NCBI RefSeq assembly: GCF_008085905.1
Contig: NZ_VSFF01000001.1
Location: 496,001 to 560,000, forward strand
Direction of reading: 5' to 3'
From: Actinomadura syzygii
GTDB taxonomy: Bacteria > Actinomycetota > Actinomycetes > Streptosporangiales > Streptosporangiaceae
Length of the DNA: 64,000 bases
Shown here: positions 16,344 to 25,276 of the stretch, piece after piece
Position numbering within the stretch: the stretch's first letter is position 1
Layout of the letters: every line of letters begins with the position of its first letter
Made by a program: the position numbers and the translations under genes
The notes under the pieces: generated by a model
Seen by the model: only the letters and a program-made list of their open reading frames with translations
The model's database searches: none
What the model was told of the DNA's origin: nothing

Positions 16344-18011
16344 TTACCGGTAGCGCGGCCGGAAGTCCGGGTCCGCGGGGTCGAGCCCGTTCTCGTGCTC
16401 GGCGAACCAGCGCGTCCGCACGTTGCGGGTCAGCCGCGCGTCCACCAGCACCGGGCCGGACGGATCGGCGATCAGCGTCTTGAGGTCGTCCAGCTCACCG
16501 GGCGTCAAGACGGTCACGGCCTGCGCGCCGAACGCGCGGGCGACGGCCGCGAAGTCGGGACGCGGGATCAGCGACAGCCCGACGTCCATGCCGCGGTGCA
16601 GCATGTTGTGGTACTCGTAGCCGAACGCGGCGTCGTTCATGACGACGACCACGAGCCGCAGCCTGCGGCGGACGGCCGTGTCCAGTTCGGCGAGGTTCAT
16701 CATCAGCGCGCCGTCCCCGGTCACGGCGAGCGTCACCCGGTCGGGACGCGCCGTCGCCGCGCCGATCGCGGACGCCAGCCCGAGCCCGATCGACCCGAAG
16801 TTGACCGGGAACACGAACCCGGACGGATCCGGCACCGACAACCCGCGGCACGGCTCGGACAGCGCGGCGTGCCCGCCCTCGACGACGAGCGTCCGCTCCC
16901 TCGGGACCATCCGCTCCAGCGCCGCCACCACCGTGTGCGGGTCGAGACCGGTCTCGTCACTGGCGTCCGGGAACTCGTTCTCGTAGGCGTATTCGGCGAT
17001 GCGCCTCTCGATCTCGGGCGTCCGCCAGCCGGTCTTCGGCTCGACGGTCTCGGTGAGCATCCGGGCGAGCGCGCCCGCGTCCCCGAGAATCCGCAGGTCG
17101 GCGGACACCCACTCGCCGAACGCCTCCGCCCGGACGTCGTTGTGGACGATCACCGGGTCGCCCGCCAGCATCCGGCCGCCGTCCACGGTGAAGGAGTTCA
17201 GCCCGGCGCCGACCGCGAGGATGAGGTCGGAGCTTCGGATCAGCTCCCGTCCGAGCGCGGTGGCGAACCCTCCGCACACGCCGACATCGAACGGATCTCC
17301 GCCGAAGAACCCCTTGGCCTTCAACGTGGTGGCGAGCAGCGCCCCGGCACGCTCGCCGAGGACGGCCAGGTCGTCACGCGCGTGCGCGGCCCCCCGTCCC
17401 GCCACGATCACCGGACGTTCGGCCCGCGCGAGCGCCTCCGCAACGCGCGCGACCTCCTCGACGCTCGGCGGGGGCACGGGCGCCCGATCTTCGCGGAACG
17501 TTCCAGCCTCGCCGGTCCCGGCGTCCAGGCCGAGCAGCGTCGTCGGGACGTTCAGCACGATCGGCCGCCGCTCGACGAACGCCCTTCGCACGGCGCGCAC
17601 CGTGTCCGCGCCCGCCGACTCTGCCGAGTGGACGTGCTGGACGCCCGCACCCGTCGGACGGACCACGTCCTCCTGGTCGATGGCCTGCGGGTTGCGCCGG
17701 TCGCCCGGCGGCGTGTCGGCGGCGACGACCAGCATCGGCGTCCGCGCCCGCGCGGCCTCGGTGAGCGCGGTCACCGCATTGGTGAGCGCCGGCCCGTGCG
17801 TAACTGTCGCAACACCGAGCCGCCCACCCGCACGCGCATACCCGTCGGCCATGAGGACGGCCCCGTCCTCCCGAGCCGCCGCGACGTAGTCAGCCCCATG
17901 CACCCGGACGAGAACGTCCAGGATCGGCAGATTCCCGTCGCCCAGCACCCCGAACACGCACGAGACCCCATGCGCGGCGAGCGTGCTCGCCACCACCTCG
18001 GCCACCCGCAT
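16344..18011 (-). CDS. thiamine diphosphate-dependent enzyme, acetolactate synthase/benzoylformate decarboxylase-like, 555 aa
   Basis: First gene of the catabolic operon. It has the three-domain ThDP architecture: an N-terminal pyrimidine-binding domain (with A-A-R-E-D-G-A, the activating Glu, near residue 48), a central domain, and a C-terminal domain with the cofactor motif G-D-G-A-L-M-M-N ... N-D-A-A-F-G (about 429-462). Such enzymes decarboxylate 2-oxoacids, cleave diketones or ligate aldehydes. I chose the ATG at 18011, behind GGGAGG with five-base spacing. A promoter lies at 18059-18085. The substrate is unknown. Confidence 0.9.
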   Translation of the reverse strand: MRVAEVVASTLAAHGVSCVFGVLGDGNLPILDVLVRVHGADYVAAAREDGAVLMADGYARAGGRLGVATVTHGPALTNAVTALTEAARARTPMLVVAADTPPGDRRNPQAIDQEDVVRPTGAGVQHVHSAESAGADTVRAVRRAFVERRPIVLNVPTTLLGLDAGTGEAGTFREDRAPVPPPSVEEVARVAEALARAERPVIVAGRGAAHARDDLAVLGERAGALLATTLKAKGFFGGDPFDVGVCGGFATALGRELIRSSDLILAVGAGLNSFTVDGGRMLAGDPVIVHNDVRAEAFGEWVSADLRILGDAGALARMLTETVEPKTGWRTPEIERRIAEYAYENEFPDASDETGLDPHTVVAALERMVPRERTLVVEGGHAALSEPCRGLSVPDPSGFVFPVNFGSIGLGLASAIGAATARPDRVTLAVTGDGALMMNLAELDTAVRRRLRLVVVVMNDAAFGYEYHNMLHRGMDVGLSLIPRPDFAAVARAFGAQAVTVLTPGELDDLKTLIADPSGPVLVDARLTRNVRTRWFAEHENGLDPADPDFRPRYR

Positions 18012-18058
18012 CAGCGCCTCCCAACGCGGCCGCCCAACCCGCCGCACTGAGAGGGACT

Positions 18059-18085
18059 ATCTTATAAAAGAAAGCCACCAGTCAA
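18059..18085 (-). promoter_or_regulatory. promoter of the seven-gene catabolic operon
   Basis: On the minus strand TTGACT (18085-18080) and TAAGAT (18064-18059) are 15 bp apart, a short spacer that often needs activation. The segment TGGCTTTCTTTTATAAGAT (18077-18059) matches the livH promoter at all 19 positions apart from a four-base gap. It lies about 50 bp before the ThDP enzyme start. Confidence 0.65.
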
Positions 18086-18222
18086 GAGCCCCCACCTCCC
18101 GAAACCAACCCACCCCGCCCGCCACCCCAACGCGCTGTTCGGTGAGTGGTGTGCGTTCCCTGTTCCGGCGGGCCCTCGGTCGGCGGCGGGGCGTTCCGAG
18201 GTTCGATGCGAGGCGGCCGGGG

Positions 18223-18768
18223 TTAGCGGGGGGTGTCTGAGGGGTGGTCTGCGTCGTGGGCCTGGCGTTCAATGCCGCGGCGCATGGCCTCCAGGAACAC
18301 CTTTGCGGCGAAGCCCAGGAAGACCAGGTCGCCGAGCATCTGCACGGTCGTCAGCCCGCGTGCCACCTGGGACACGGGGACGATGTCGCCGAATCCGACC
18401 GACGCGAACACCGTGATCGTGAAGTACAGCGAGTCGACGTGCGTCAGCCGCTCGTTGAATCCGGGCGGATCGTTGTTGGCGAGCAGGCAGTAGCCGGTCG
18501 CGAACGCCAGCACGAACAGCGGGACGGACGTCGCCAGCGCCTCCGCCGTCCGCAGCCGCGGCGACGGCGCCCGCACGATCGCCCGCGCCTGCCAGCCCAT
18601 GAGCCCCGCGAGCGCGACCAGCAGGGCGCCGAGCGCCACCGCCGACGCCGTGGTGAACGACCTGGTCAGCGGTGCCGCGAAGAACGCGCCGAGCAGGACC
18701 GCCGTCGTCAGCGCGACGCGCAGGACGGTCCGGAGCAGGGGCCCGTGGCGGGCCGGGCGAATGTCCAC
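18223..18768 (-). CDS. two-transmembrane-type potassium channel family protein, 181 aa
   Basis: A small ion channel subunit. Hydrophobic segments lie at about 12-32, 40-60 and 80-96, followed by a pore helix and the selectivity filter T-V-F-A-S-V-G-F-G-D (119-128), a variant of T-V-G-Y-G-D. The last membrane helix (about 140-160) follows, and no RCK domain. The third-position Phe in G-F-G-D is known in functional channels. The start is a GTG. A 20-bp palindrome lies 62 bp upstream. It is not obviously connected to the catabolic cluster that ends before it. Confidence 0.87.
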   Translation of the reverse strand: MDIRPARHGPLLRTVLRVALTTAVLLGAFFAAPLTRSFTTASAVALGALLVALAGLMGWQARAIVRAPSPRLRTAEALATSVPLFVLAFATGYCLLANNDPPGFNERLTHVDSLYFTITVFASVGFGDIVPVSQVARGLTTVQMLGDLVFLGFAAKVFLEAMRRGIERQAHDADHPSDTPR

Positions 18769-18829
18769 GCAGTGTTCATGCCCGCTGACGGACCGTACGT
18801 GCCGCCATCGACACGCGAGGATCGTTCGG

Positions 18830-18849
18830 CTTCAGAAGCCCTTCTGAAG
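18830..18849. promoter_or_regulatory. palindrome upstream of the potassium channel gene
   Basis: CTTCAGAAG and CTTCTGAAG form a perfect 9-bp inverted repeat with a two-base centre, 62 bp before the channel start. The form is typical of a dimeric regulator's operator. No regulator gene is adjacent, so the role is inference. Confidence 0.4.
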
Positions 18850-19100
18850 TCGTTCAATTCGCGCGAACAACCTGCTCCGGAGGGTCGTTCAGCGCCATTG
18901 ATGGCCCGACTGTATGGATCGTTCGCTTTTGGACGTATTCCAGATGGGGACTCGCAAGACGAGCCCCAGGTAGAAAAAACCCTGCTCAGAACGCCTACTG
19001 CCTAGAACGCGTTGCCAGAGGGTGACGCCCCGTCCCGTCCAGAAGAACAGACCACACCCTGGTCAGAACGCTCCATGCTGAGGCGTGCCCGCCCAGCACC

Positions 19101-19142
19101 GTGCCCAGAGCAGGGCACGGCGGTGCCCAGAGCAAGGCACGG
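19101..19142. repeat. two 20-bp repeats, each a hairpin
   Basis: GTGCCCAGAGCAGGGCACGG occurs at 19101-19120 and again with one change at 19123-19142. Each copy contains an inverted repeat (GTGCCC / GGGCAC). They lie about 180 bp downstream of gdhA, in the direction of gdhA transcription, and could help transcription end. Confidence 0.6.
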
Positions 19143-19319
19143 CGCTGCCCAACCACGCCCGATCAAACACGCCTGTTGAGATGAACCCCGCACCAGACCA
19201 CGCCCTTGAGCGGGAGACGTCCTGCCCGGGAAACAAACCTGCTCGGGAACGGCCTGAGCAGACGCGCCCTGCCCAGCAGACACCCTGCTCAGCAGGCATC
19301 TTGCCCAGCAGAGATCCAG

Positions 19320-20711
<1,392 letters not shown>

Positions 20712-20787
20712 TCAGACAACCCCTCCACTGTAAAACCTGTCCTCACCGGCTTTGACAGGCACGCCATGACCTGGGCGAAACATGGAA

Positions 20788-20828
20788 CGCCGGGCCGCGT
20801 CCTCCCTGGGTGAGGGCGCGGCCCGGCG
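20788..20828. terminator. hairpin terminator after the DUF4360 genes
   Basis: A perfect 12-bp inverted repeat (CGCCGGGCCGCG at 20788-20799, its complement at 20817-20828) with a 17-nt loop lies 13 bp past the stop of the leftward gene at 20841, in the usual terminator position. Confidence 0.75.
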
Positions 20829-20840
20829 AAAGACGGAAGG

Positions 20841-21485
20841 TCAGGCGGCAGGGCATTGCTTCCACGCGAAGTGATACGTGGTCTTGACGCTTCCGTCTGT
20901 GGAGTCGAAGGCCAGGAAGCTGGTCTCCGACGATCCGCCCGCGTAAACGCGGAGCTCGGTGTTGATGTTGAAGTTACGGTCTTCGCCGCACGGCTTCCAG
21001 ACAAGCTCGGCGACGTCGGTCCGGTCGGAGAACTGCCAGTTGTCGGAGTACTCGCCCTTGATCGCGTGGCTCACGGGCGTGGTCTGCGACTGACCCTGGT
21101 GGTAGTAGCTGGCGCGCTCCAGACCGGAGGCGCCGTCCGCCAGGCTCGCGAAGCCGCGGTAGTCCGCCCCGGCGATCGCGTAGGTGAATCCCTGCGGCAC
21201 GTGGACGCGGAGGTTCAGCTGGCAGTTCTTGCGGAAGTCGGTCGGCTTGGAGCCGCCGCCCGCCTGTGCGAGGTAGTCACTGTAGGTGACGGTGAACCCG
21301 GTGTTGTCGCTCGCCGGCGCGACCGCGGCGGTACCGGCGGGGCAGCCGGAGCCGTTCACGGTCAGGACGTCGATGACGATCCTGTCCGGGGGAGGGGTGG
21401 TGTCTGCGTGTGCTGCGGAGGCGATGGACGCCGGTAGCGCCAGGGCGGCCGCGCAGGCCGCCGAGACGGTCAGACCCTTGCGCAT
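20841..21485 (-). CDS. secreted DUF4360 protein, 214 aa
   Basis: A signal peptide (residues 1-28, ending A-H-A-D) precedes a DUF4360 domain that fills the mature protein. Family marks are N-G-S-G-C-P-A-G-T near 45, F-T-V-T-Y-S-D-Y, F-R-K-N-C-Q-L, a W-K-P-C-G, and a terminal K-Q-C-P. Four conserved cysteines suggest two disulfides outside the cell. DUF4360 proteins are abundant secreted proteins of unknown function in fungi and actinomycetes. AAAGGAG precedes the ATG. It is the second of two tandem paralogues, 13 bp after the first. Confidence 0.92.
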   Translation of the reverse strand: MRKGLTVSAACAAALALPASIASAAHADTTPPPDRIVIDVLTVNGSGCPAGTAAVAPASDNTGFTVTYSDYLAQAGGGSKPTDFRKNCQLNLRVHVPQGFTYAIAGADYRGFASLADGASGLERASYYHQGQSQTTPVSHAIKGEYSDNWQFSDRTDVAELVWKPCGEDRNFNINTELRVYAGGSSETSFLAFDSTDGSVKTTYHFAWKQCPAA

Positions 21486-21498
21486 TTTTTCTACTCCT

Positions 21499-22170
21499 TT
21501 ACCAGGCCGGGGGGCAGGTCATCCACGCGAAGTGGTACGTGGTCTTGATGCTGCCGTCGGTGGAGTCCATGGAAATGAAACTCACGTCGTCGGCGGCGGA
21601 AGTACCCTTCGCCACTCGCAGTTCGGTGTTGATGTTGAAGTTGCGCTCTTCGCCGCACGGCTTCCACACCAACTGGGCCACGTCGTTCGTGTCCGTGAAC
21701 TGCCAGTTGTCCGCGTACTCGCCACTAATGTTGTGCGTTCTGGTGGCGGTCTGCGCCTGCCCCTGGAAGTAGTAGCTCGCCTTTTCCACGGCAGTGGCGC
21801 CGTGGGCCAGGCTGGCGAACCCCCGGTAGTCGGTAGAGGAGATCGCGTAGGTGAATCCCTGCGGGACGTGCACCTTCATGCTGATCTGGCAGTTCTTGCG
21901 GAAATCGGTCGGCTTCGCGTCGCCGCCGATCTGCGCGAGGTAGTCGCTGTACGTGACAGTGAATGCCTCTTTGTCTTCCGACACCGCGACGGCGGCGGTA
22001 CCGGCGGGGCAGCCGGAGCCGTTCACTGTCGCGATCTCGATGGTGACTCCCTTAGGCCCGGGAACGAAGTACGAGCCGTAAGAACCGGCCGAGGCCGGCG
22101 CGGCCGTCAGGGCCGTCACCGCGGCCACGGCCATTGCGCCCGCGGCGCAGCTGGCGATCCCTTTTCGCAT
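21499..22170 (-). CDS. secreted DUF4360 protein, paralogue, 223 aa
   Basis: Same architecture as the downstream paralogue: signal peptide (about 1-31, ending A-S-A-G), then a DUF4360 domain with N-G-S-G-C-P-A-G-T, F-R-K-N-C-Q-I, W-K-P-C-G-E-E-R-N-F-N and W-M-T-C-P-P. I chose the ATG at 22170, which has AAGGAGG six bases upstream. An in-frame start at 22239 would bury the signal peptide behind 23 residues. The pair arose by tandem duplication and is probably transcribed from 22204-22232. Confidence 0.92.
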   Translation of the reverse strand: MRKGIASCAAGAMAVAAVTALTAAPASAGSYGSYFVPGPKGVTIEIATVNGSGCPAGTAAVAVSEDKEAFTVTYSDYLAQIGGDAKPTDFRKNCQISMKVHVPQGFTYAISSTDYRGFASLAHGATAVEKASYYFQGQAQTATRTHNISGEYADNWQFTDTNDVAQLVWKPCGEERNFNINTELRVAKGTSAADDVSFISMDSTDGSIKTTYHFAWMTCPPAW

Positions 22171-22203
22171 GCGATTCCTCCTTCTTGGCCCTGCGCAAAC
22201 GGA

Positions 22204-22232
22204 GCGTAAACTCGGCTGATCAACTTGGTCAA
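22204..22232 (-). promoter_or_regulatory. promoter of the DUF4360 pair
   Basis: On the minus strand TTGACC (22232-22227) and TTACGC (22209-22204) are separated by 17 bp, with an AT-rich stretch upstream (about 22233-22260). The gene starts 34 bp downstream. The -35 is good and the -10 weaker. Confidence 0.45.
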
Positions 22233-22399
22233 TCACCACTTTTTAACAATAGAAAACGATCGAAGCCGTCGCGGTTGACGGGCGTGATCAGGAGAAATGG
22301 AAGGTCCAACGGCCGAGTTTCGAATGGGACCGTTCCATCAAGCTCGTTTGAACGTTTCAACCGCTCATCCAGAACCCATAGAAAACGGCCCCGGGGTAC

Positions 22400-22418
22400 C
22401 TCGCGCGGAAAGCGCGAG
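22400..22418. terminator. hairpin after the DUF488 gene
   Basis: CTCGCGC and GCGCGAG form a perfect 7-bp stem around GGAAA (22400-22418). An outer GGCCC/GGGCC pairing may extend it. It lies about 40 bp beyond the stop of the leftward DUF488 gene. Confidence 0.6.
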
Positions 22419-22456
22419 CCCAGGGCCTTGTCACACTCGGTGACCAGAAGGCCGCG

Positions 22457-22816
22457 TCAGCCCTCGGCGCGCAGCCGGGCCGCGAGAACGGCCGCCTGAC
22501 TGTGCTCGACGTCCCTGGTCGCGGTCAGGAGAGTGAGGGGACCCCGTCCCGCAAGCCCTCGTAGACGGTCGTAGGCCGCAGCTCGTTCAGGCTCGTTCAG
22601 TTCGCCTTCATATCGGCGGGTGAACTCCTCGAACCTGTCCACCCGGTGCCCGTACCACTTGCGCAGATCGGTGGACGGGGCGACGTCCTTCTCCCACTCG
22701 TCCAGGTGGGCCTTCTCCTTGGACAGACCACGCGGCCACACGCGATCGACCAGCACCCGCCGCCTGCCGTCGTCGTCCGAGGCGGGCTCGTACACCCTGC
22801 GCAGCCTCACGTCCAT
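22457..22816 (-). CDS. DUF488 family protein, 119 aa
   Basis: A compact cytoplasmic DUF488 protein. Family hallmarks are the N-terminal V-R-L-R-R-V-Y-E-P, V-L-V-D-R-V-W-P-R-G-L-S-K (about 22-34), L-R-K-W-Y-G-H, and L-L-T-A-T-R-D near the end. The length equals the family norm. Function is unknown; members are often found near stress or metal-related genes. It ends before a hairpin at 22400. Confidence 0.92.
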   Translation of the reverse strand: MDVRLRRVYEPASDDDGRRRVLVDRVWPRGLSKEKAHLDEWEKDVAPSTDLRKWYGHRVDRFEEFTRRYEGELNEPERAAAYDRLRGLAGRGPLTLLTATRDVEHSQAAVLAARLRAEG

Positions 22817-23441
22817 GATCCCCCTCCGCTGCCTGTCTACCCCGACCGGCCCGGACGCCGGACGCCGGGGTCCCCTCTACGCTCCCCGCACCGTCCCCGA
22901 CGACACACGACCCGTGCCGCACCCACGGAAAACACACCCCCGAGCCACCCGCTGACCAGGCATTCCAACAGCCCCTCGCCGGAGACAGACGGCTGTCGGC
23001 CCACGCCGCAGATGCACCGCCGAAGACACCCCGAGAGCTATCCACCAAGGCCACACCCTGAAGCCCCCCGAGCAAGCCCCCACGACCACACGCAGGCGCG
23101 TAACCACACGCGGACCCACGCAGGTACGCGCGGAGATGCGGGTCCGTGGGTCGAAGCCCCCACGGACCCGAGGAACGCAGAAGGATGCGCGGATACGCGG
23201 GGGGACGCGGAGACAGGCGCGCGAGGATATTCGGGGATACGCGGGAACGCGCGGGGACGCGCGGGGACGCGCGGGGACGCGCGGGGACGCGCGGGGACGC
23301 GCGGGGACGCGCGGGGACGCGCGGGGACGCGCGGGGACGCGCGGGGACGCGCGGGGACGCGCGGGGACGCGCGGGGACACGGCGCAGGGACACGGCGCGG
23401 GGGTGGGGGTGGGTGGTGGCGGCGGTGGGTGTGACGGATTG
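22817..23441. other. intergenic region, 625 bp, with a decamer array
   Basis: No gene is supported. Reading frames stay open on both strands because of the composition and the array at 23221-23380. The first 300 bp are pyrimidine-rich and unremarkable. Confidence 0.6.
23221..23380. repeat. 10-bp tandem array, 12 perfect copies plus degenerate edges
   Basis: GCGGGGACGC is repeated 12 times without a mismatch from 23251 to 23370. Variant units flank it (gcgaggatat, tcggggatac, gcgggaacgc before; gcggggacac after). The period is close to one DNA turn, so all copies lie on one face of the helix. The unit ends (GCG/CGC) are partly self-complementary. It sits upstream of DUF488 and downstream of a small leftward gene. 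Confidence 0.95.
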
Positions 23442-23705
23442 TTACGGGTTGCGGGGTGGGGGTGGTGGGCGGTCGGCGGCCGTGCGGCGGGCGAACTCGG
23501 CGGCGGCGGTGCGGCGGGCGAACTCGCCTGCCACTGCGCGGCTGAGTACGTCGTCGTCCGGTCTGTGACGTTCCAGGAAGGCGAGTGCGTCGGCCAGTTC
23601 GCCGGCGGTAAGGCGTCCTACCGGCTTCGCGGCCCAGCGTGGCGGCGCCGGGCCGGGACGGCCGCCGTACGGCGCGGCGCGCGGTTCCGAGTTCACGGGT
23701 CGCAT
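23442..23705 (-). CDS. small hypothetical protein, 87 aa
   Basis: A plausible small gene with GGAAAGG near its ATG. A basic, proline-rich start leads to a helical segment (about residues 31-60: V-G-R-L-T-A-G-E-L-A-D-A-L-A-F-L-E-R). A nine-residue unit, A-E-F-A-R-R-T-A-A, is then present almost twice, from a short DNA duplication. No family is recognised. It is divergent from the small gene at 23780. Confidence 0.5.
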   Translation of the reverse strand: MRPVNSEPRAAPYGGRPGPAPPRWAAKPVGRLTAGELADALAFLERHRPDDDVLSRAVAGEFARRTAAAEFARRTAADRPPPPPRNP

Positions 23706-23779
23706 CCTTTCCTTTTCGCTCTCGGATGGCGGCGGCGCGGCGGCCCGTCCGCCGTAACCCGGTCGAATAGGATTGGCGC

Positions 23780-23980
23780 GTGCATTGGTGGAGCCAACTC
23801 GCCTTCGACGCGGCGGCTGAGTCGCAGGCCGCGGATCCGTCCCCGGGAAATCAAATGGCGGCCGCCCAGGTGCACGCGCTCGTTTCGATCGCGGAGGCAT
23901 TGCATCGTGTCGCGGCGGCGCTGGAGGAGGAGGACGGTCCCGAGATCGTCCCGGCGGTGCCCGCGCGTCCGAAAAAGTGA
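23780..23980 (+). CDS. small hypothetical protein, 66 aa
   Basis: A GTG start with AGGA seven bases upstream. The protein is mostly one amphipathic helix (about residues 26-50: A-A-A-Q-V-H-A-L-V-S-I-A-E-A-L-H-R-V-A-A), followed by an acidic stretch and a Pro/Lys tail. Codon use fits the genome. No family or function is recognised. Confidence 0.5.
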   Translation: MHWWSQLAFDAAAESQAADPSPGNQMAAAQVHALVSIAEALHRVAAALEEEDGPEIVPAVPARPKK

Positions 23981-24034
23981 AGTACCGGTGCGCCCGCGGA
24001 GGGCGCACCGGTATTCGTCCAACGTTTCACACAC

Positions 24035-24199
24035 CGGCATTTCGCATACCGGCTTTCCGGGTACCCGCGATTCAGGCACCGCTGTTTCGCGAGTCGCAGT
24101 TGCATGGACCGATGTTGTACGGACCGATGCTGCTCGGACCGGTGTTTCGAGGGCCGCTGTTGCGCAGGCTGCTGTTGCGCGGGTCGGTGTTCGGGTGGT
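24035..24199. repeat. 15-bp degenerate tandem array, about eleven units
   Basis: Units such as CCGATGTTGTACGGA, CCGATGCTGCTCGGA and CCGGTGTTTCGAGGG follow one another at a strict 15-bp period from about 24035 to 24199. The array stops next to the stop codon (24202) of the leftward membrane protein gene. It would therefore lie in that gene's 3' untranslated region, or represent a former coding extension. Confidence 0.75.
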
Positions 24200-24201
24200 G
24201 G

Positions 24202-25002
24202 TCAGGCATCGCTGAACGACCTGCGCTCCGTCCGGCCGTTGGAGCTCGCGGCGAGGCGGGAGGTCTTGGCGACGGGTGGGCGGGGCGGCGGGATCTCTGC
24301 GGTGTGGTCGGTGTCCGGCTTCGGGTCGGCGGGCTTGTCCGCGGGTTCCGGCTCGCGCGGCTCCTCGCGGGGCCGGTCCCGGAGCCGCCGGGCGGCCTGT
24401 CGGAGGGCGCGCTCGCCGACCAGCCGGGTCAGTTCAAGCCCCCAGCAGTCCAGCTTGTCGGCATCGGTGAGGTCGTCGCGGTGGCTGAGCTCGGCGGCGA
24501 GTCCGCCGAGCCGCTGCGCCTCGGCCAGGTCGAACTCGCGCATGAGGTGGCAGCACAGTTCGGCGAGGGCCGCGTGGTCGCGGACGTACGACAGCCCGGC
24601 GAGGTCGTCGCGGGACAGCCTGCTCAGCGCGCGTTTGCGGGCCAGTTCGCCGTCCGCGAGCCGCAGCACGCCGCCGAGCAGCGCGACGGGGCCGGTGCCG
24701 ATCGTCCCAGGCGAGGCGGGTCCGAACGACATGCGCAGGGCGGCCGCGGACACGATCGCGGCGACGATCACCCGGACGGCCATGAGGTTCGCGGGCGGGG
24801 TCGTCAGGGGCAGCCCGAACGTCCAGCCGGACGCGGTCACCGCGATCAGCGCGACGATCGACGCGCTCGCGTTGATGAAGACGAACAGCAGCCCGCCCGG
24901 GGACAGCAGCGCGGCGAACGGCTTGTCGCGGTATCGCGCGACCAGTTCGGCGAGGCCGATCGCGCCGCCGATCACGGCGGCGAGGATCATCTCGACGGTC
25001 AT
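24202..25002 (-). CDS. membrane protein of unknown function, 266 aa
   Basis: Three hydrophobic segments lie in the first half (about residues 3-18, 36-58 and 76-92). A cytoplasmic-looking helical domain follows (about 110-200, with C-C-H-L-M-R-E-F-D), and then a Pro/Arg/Glu-rich tail. AAAGGAAGG precedes the ATG. The gene follows a small gene (25013-25276) after 10 bp, so they form an operon. Its family is not recognised. Confidence 0.75.
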   Translation of the reverse strand: MTVEMILAAVIGGAIGLAELVARYRDKPFAALLSPGGLLFVFINASASIVALIAVTASGWTFGLPLTTPPANLMAVRVIVAAIVSAAALRMSFGPASPGTIGTGPVALLGGVLRLADGELARKRALSRLSRDDLAGLSYVRDHAALAELCCHLMREFDLAEAQRLGGLAAELSHRDDLTDADKLDCWGLELTRLVGERALRQAARRLRDRPREEPREPEPADKPADPKPDTDHTAEIPPPRPPVAKTSRLAASSNGRTERRSFSDA

Positions 25003-25012
25003 GGACCTTCCT

Positions 25013-25276
25013 TTACGCGCTGCGGGCGGTCAGTCGGCCGAACGGGGACTCCCACCGCTGGCCGTCGGCGTTCTCGCGGTTCGGCGGCACCGCGGCGGGA
25101 CGCGGCCGGGACGCGAGCCCGGCCCGCTCGACCTCCAGGAAGACGAGCAGCCACTCCGCGGGGCCGGCGGCGAGTCCGGTGTGGGGGCGCAGCGCCCGTT
25201 CGCGCGCGCCGAGAAAGGCCAGGAGCCATCCGGTGGGTCCGGCGCTTCTAATGCGTGAATCCATGGGGGAGACCAT
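25013..25276 (-). CDS. small hypothetical protein with an internal duplication, 87 aa
   Basis: Two related segments, G-P-T-G-W-L-L-A-F-L (about 14-23) and G-P-A-E-W-L-L-V-F-L (about 38-47), indicate an internal repeat. It is cotranscribed with the membrane protein that begins 10 bp downstream. The start is uncertain: the ATG at 25276 lacks a strong ribosome site, and an ATG four codons later is possible. No function is known. Confidence 0.45.
   Translation of the reverse strand: MVSPMDSRIRSAGPTGWLLAFLGARERALRPHTGLAAGPAEWLLVFLEVERAGLASRPRPAAVPPNRENADGQRWESPFGRLTARSA

Larger units (their letters stand above)
18769..19319. other. intergenic region, 551 bp, with palindromes and short repeats
   Basis: No convincing gene is present. 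The region contains the inverted repeat at 18830-18849, and two near-identical 20-bp copies at 19101-19120 and 19123-19142, each able to fold into a hairpin. From about 19220 to 19315 there are loosely repeated GCCCAGCAG/CCTGCTCAG words. It separates the potassium channel promoter from the 3' end of gdhA. Confidence 0.6.

Noticed and set aside
23221..23380. CRISPR-like array
   Set aside because: The decamers are contiguous with no unique spacers, no 25-40 bp repeats and no cas genes nearby, so it is a simple tandem array.
22608..23393. A leftward repeat protein of Arg/Ala/Pro/Val units
   Set aside because: It is the translation of the 10-bp array, and all frames there are open on both strands. 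There is no ribosome site or conserved domain.
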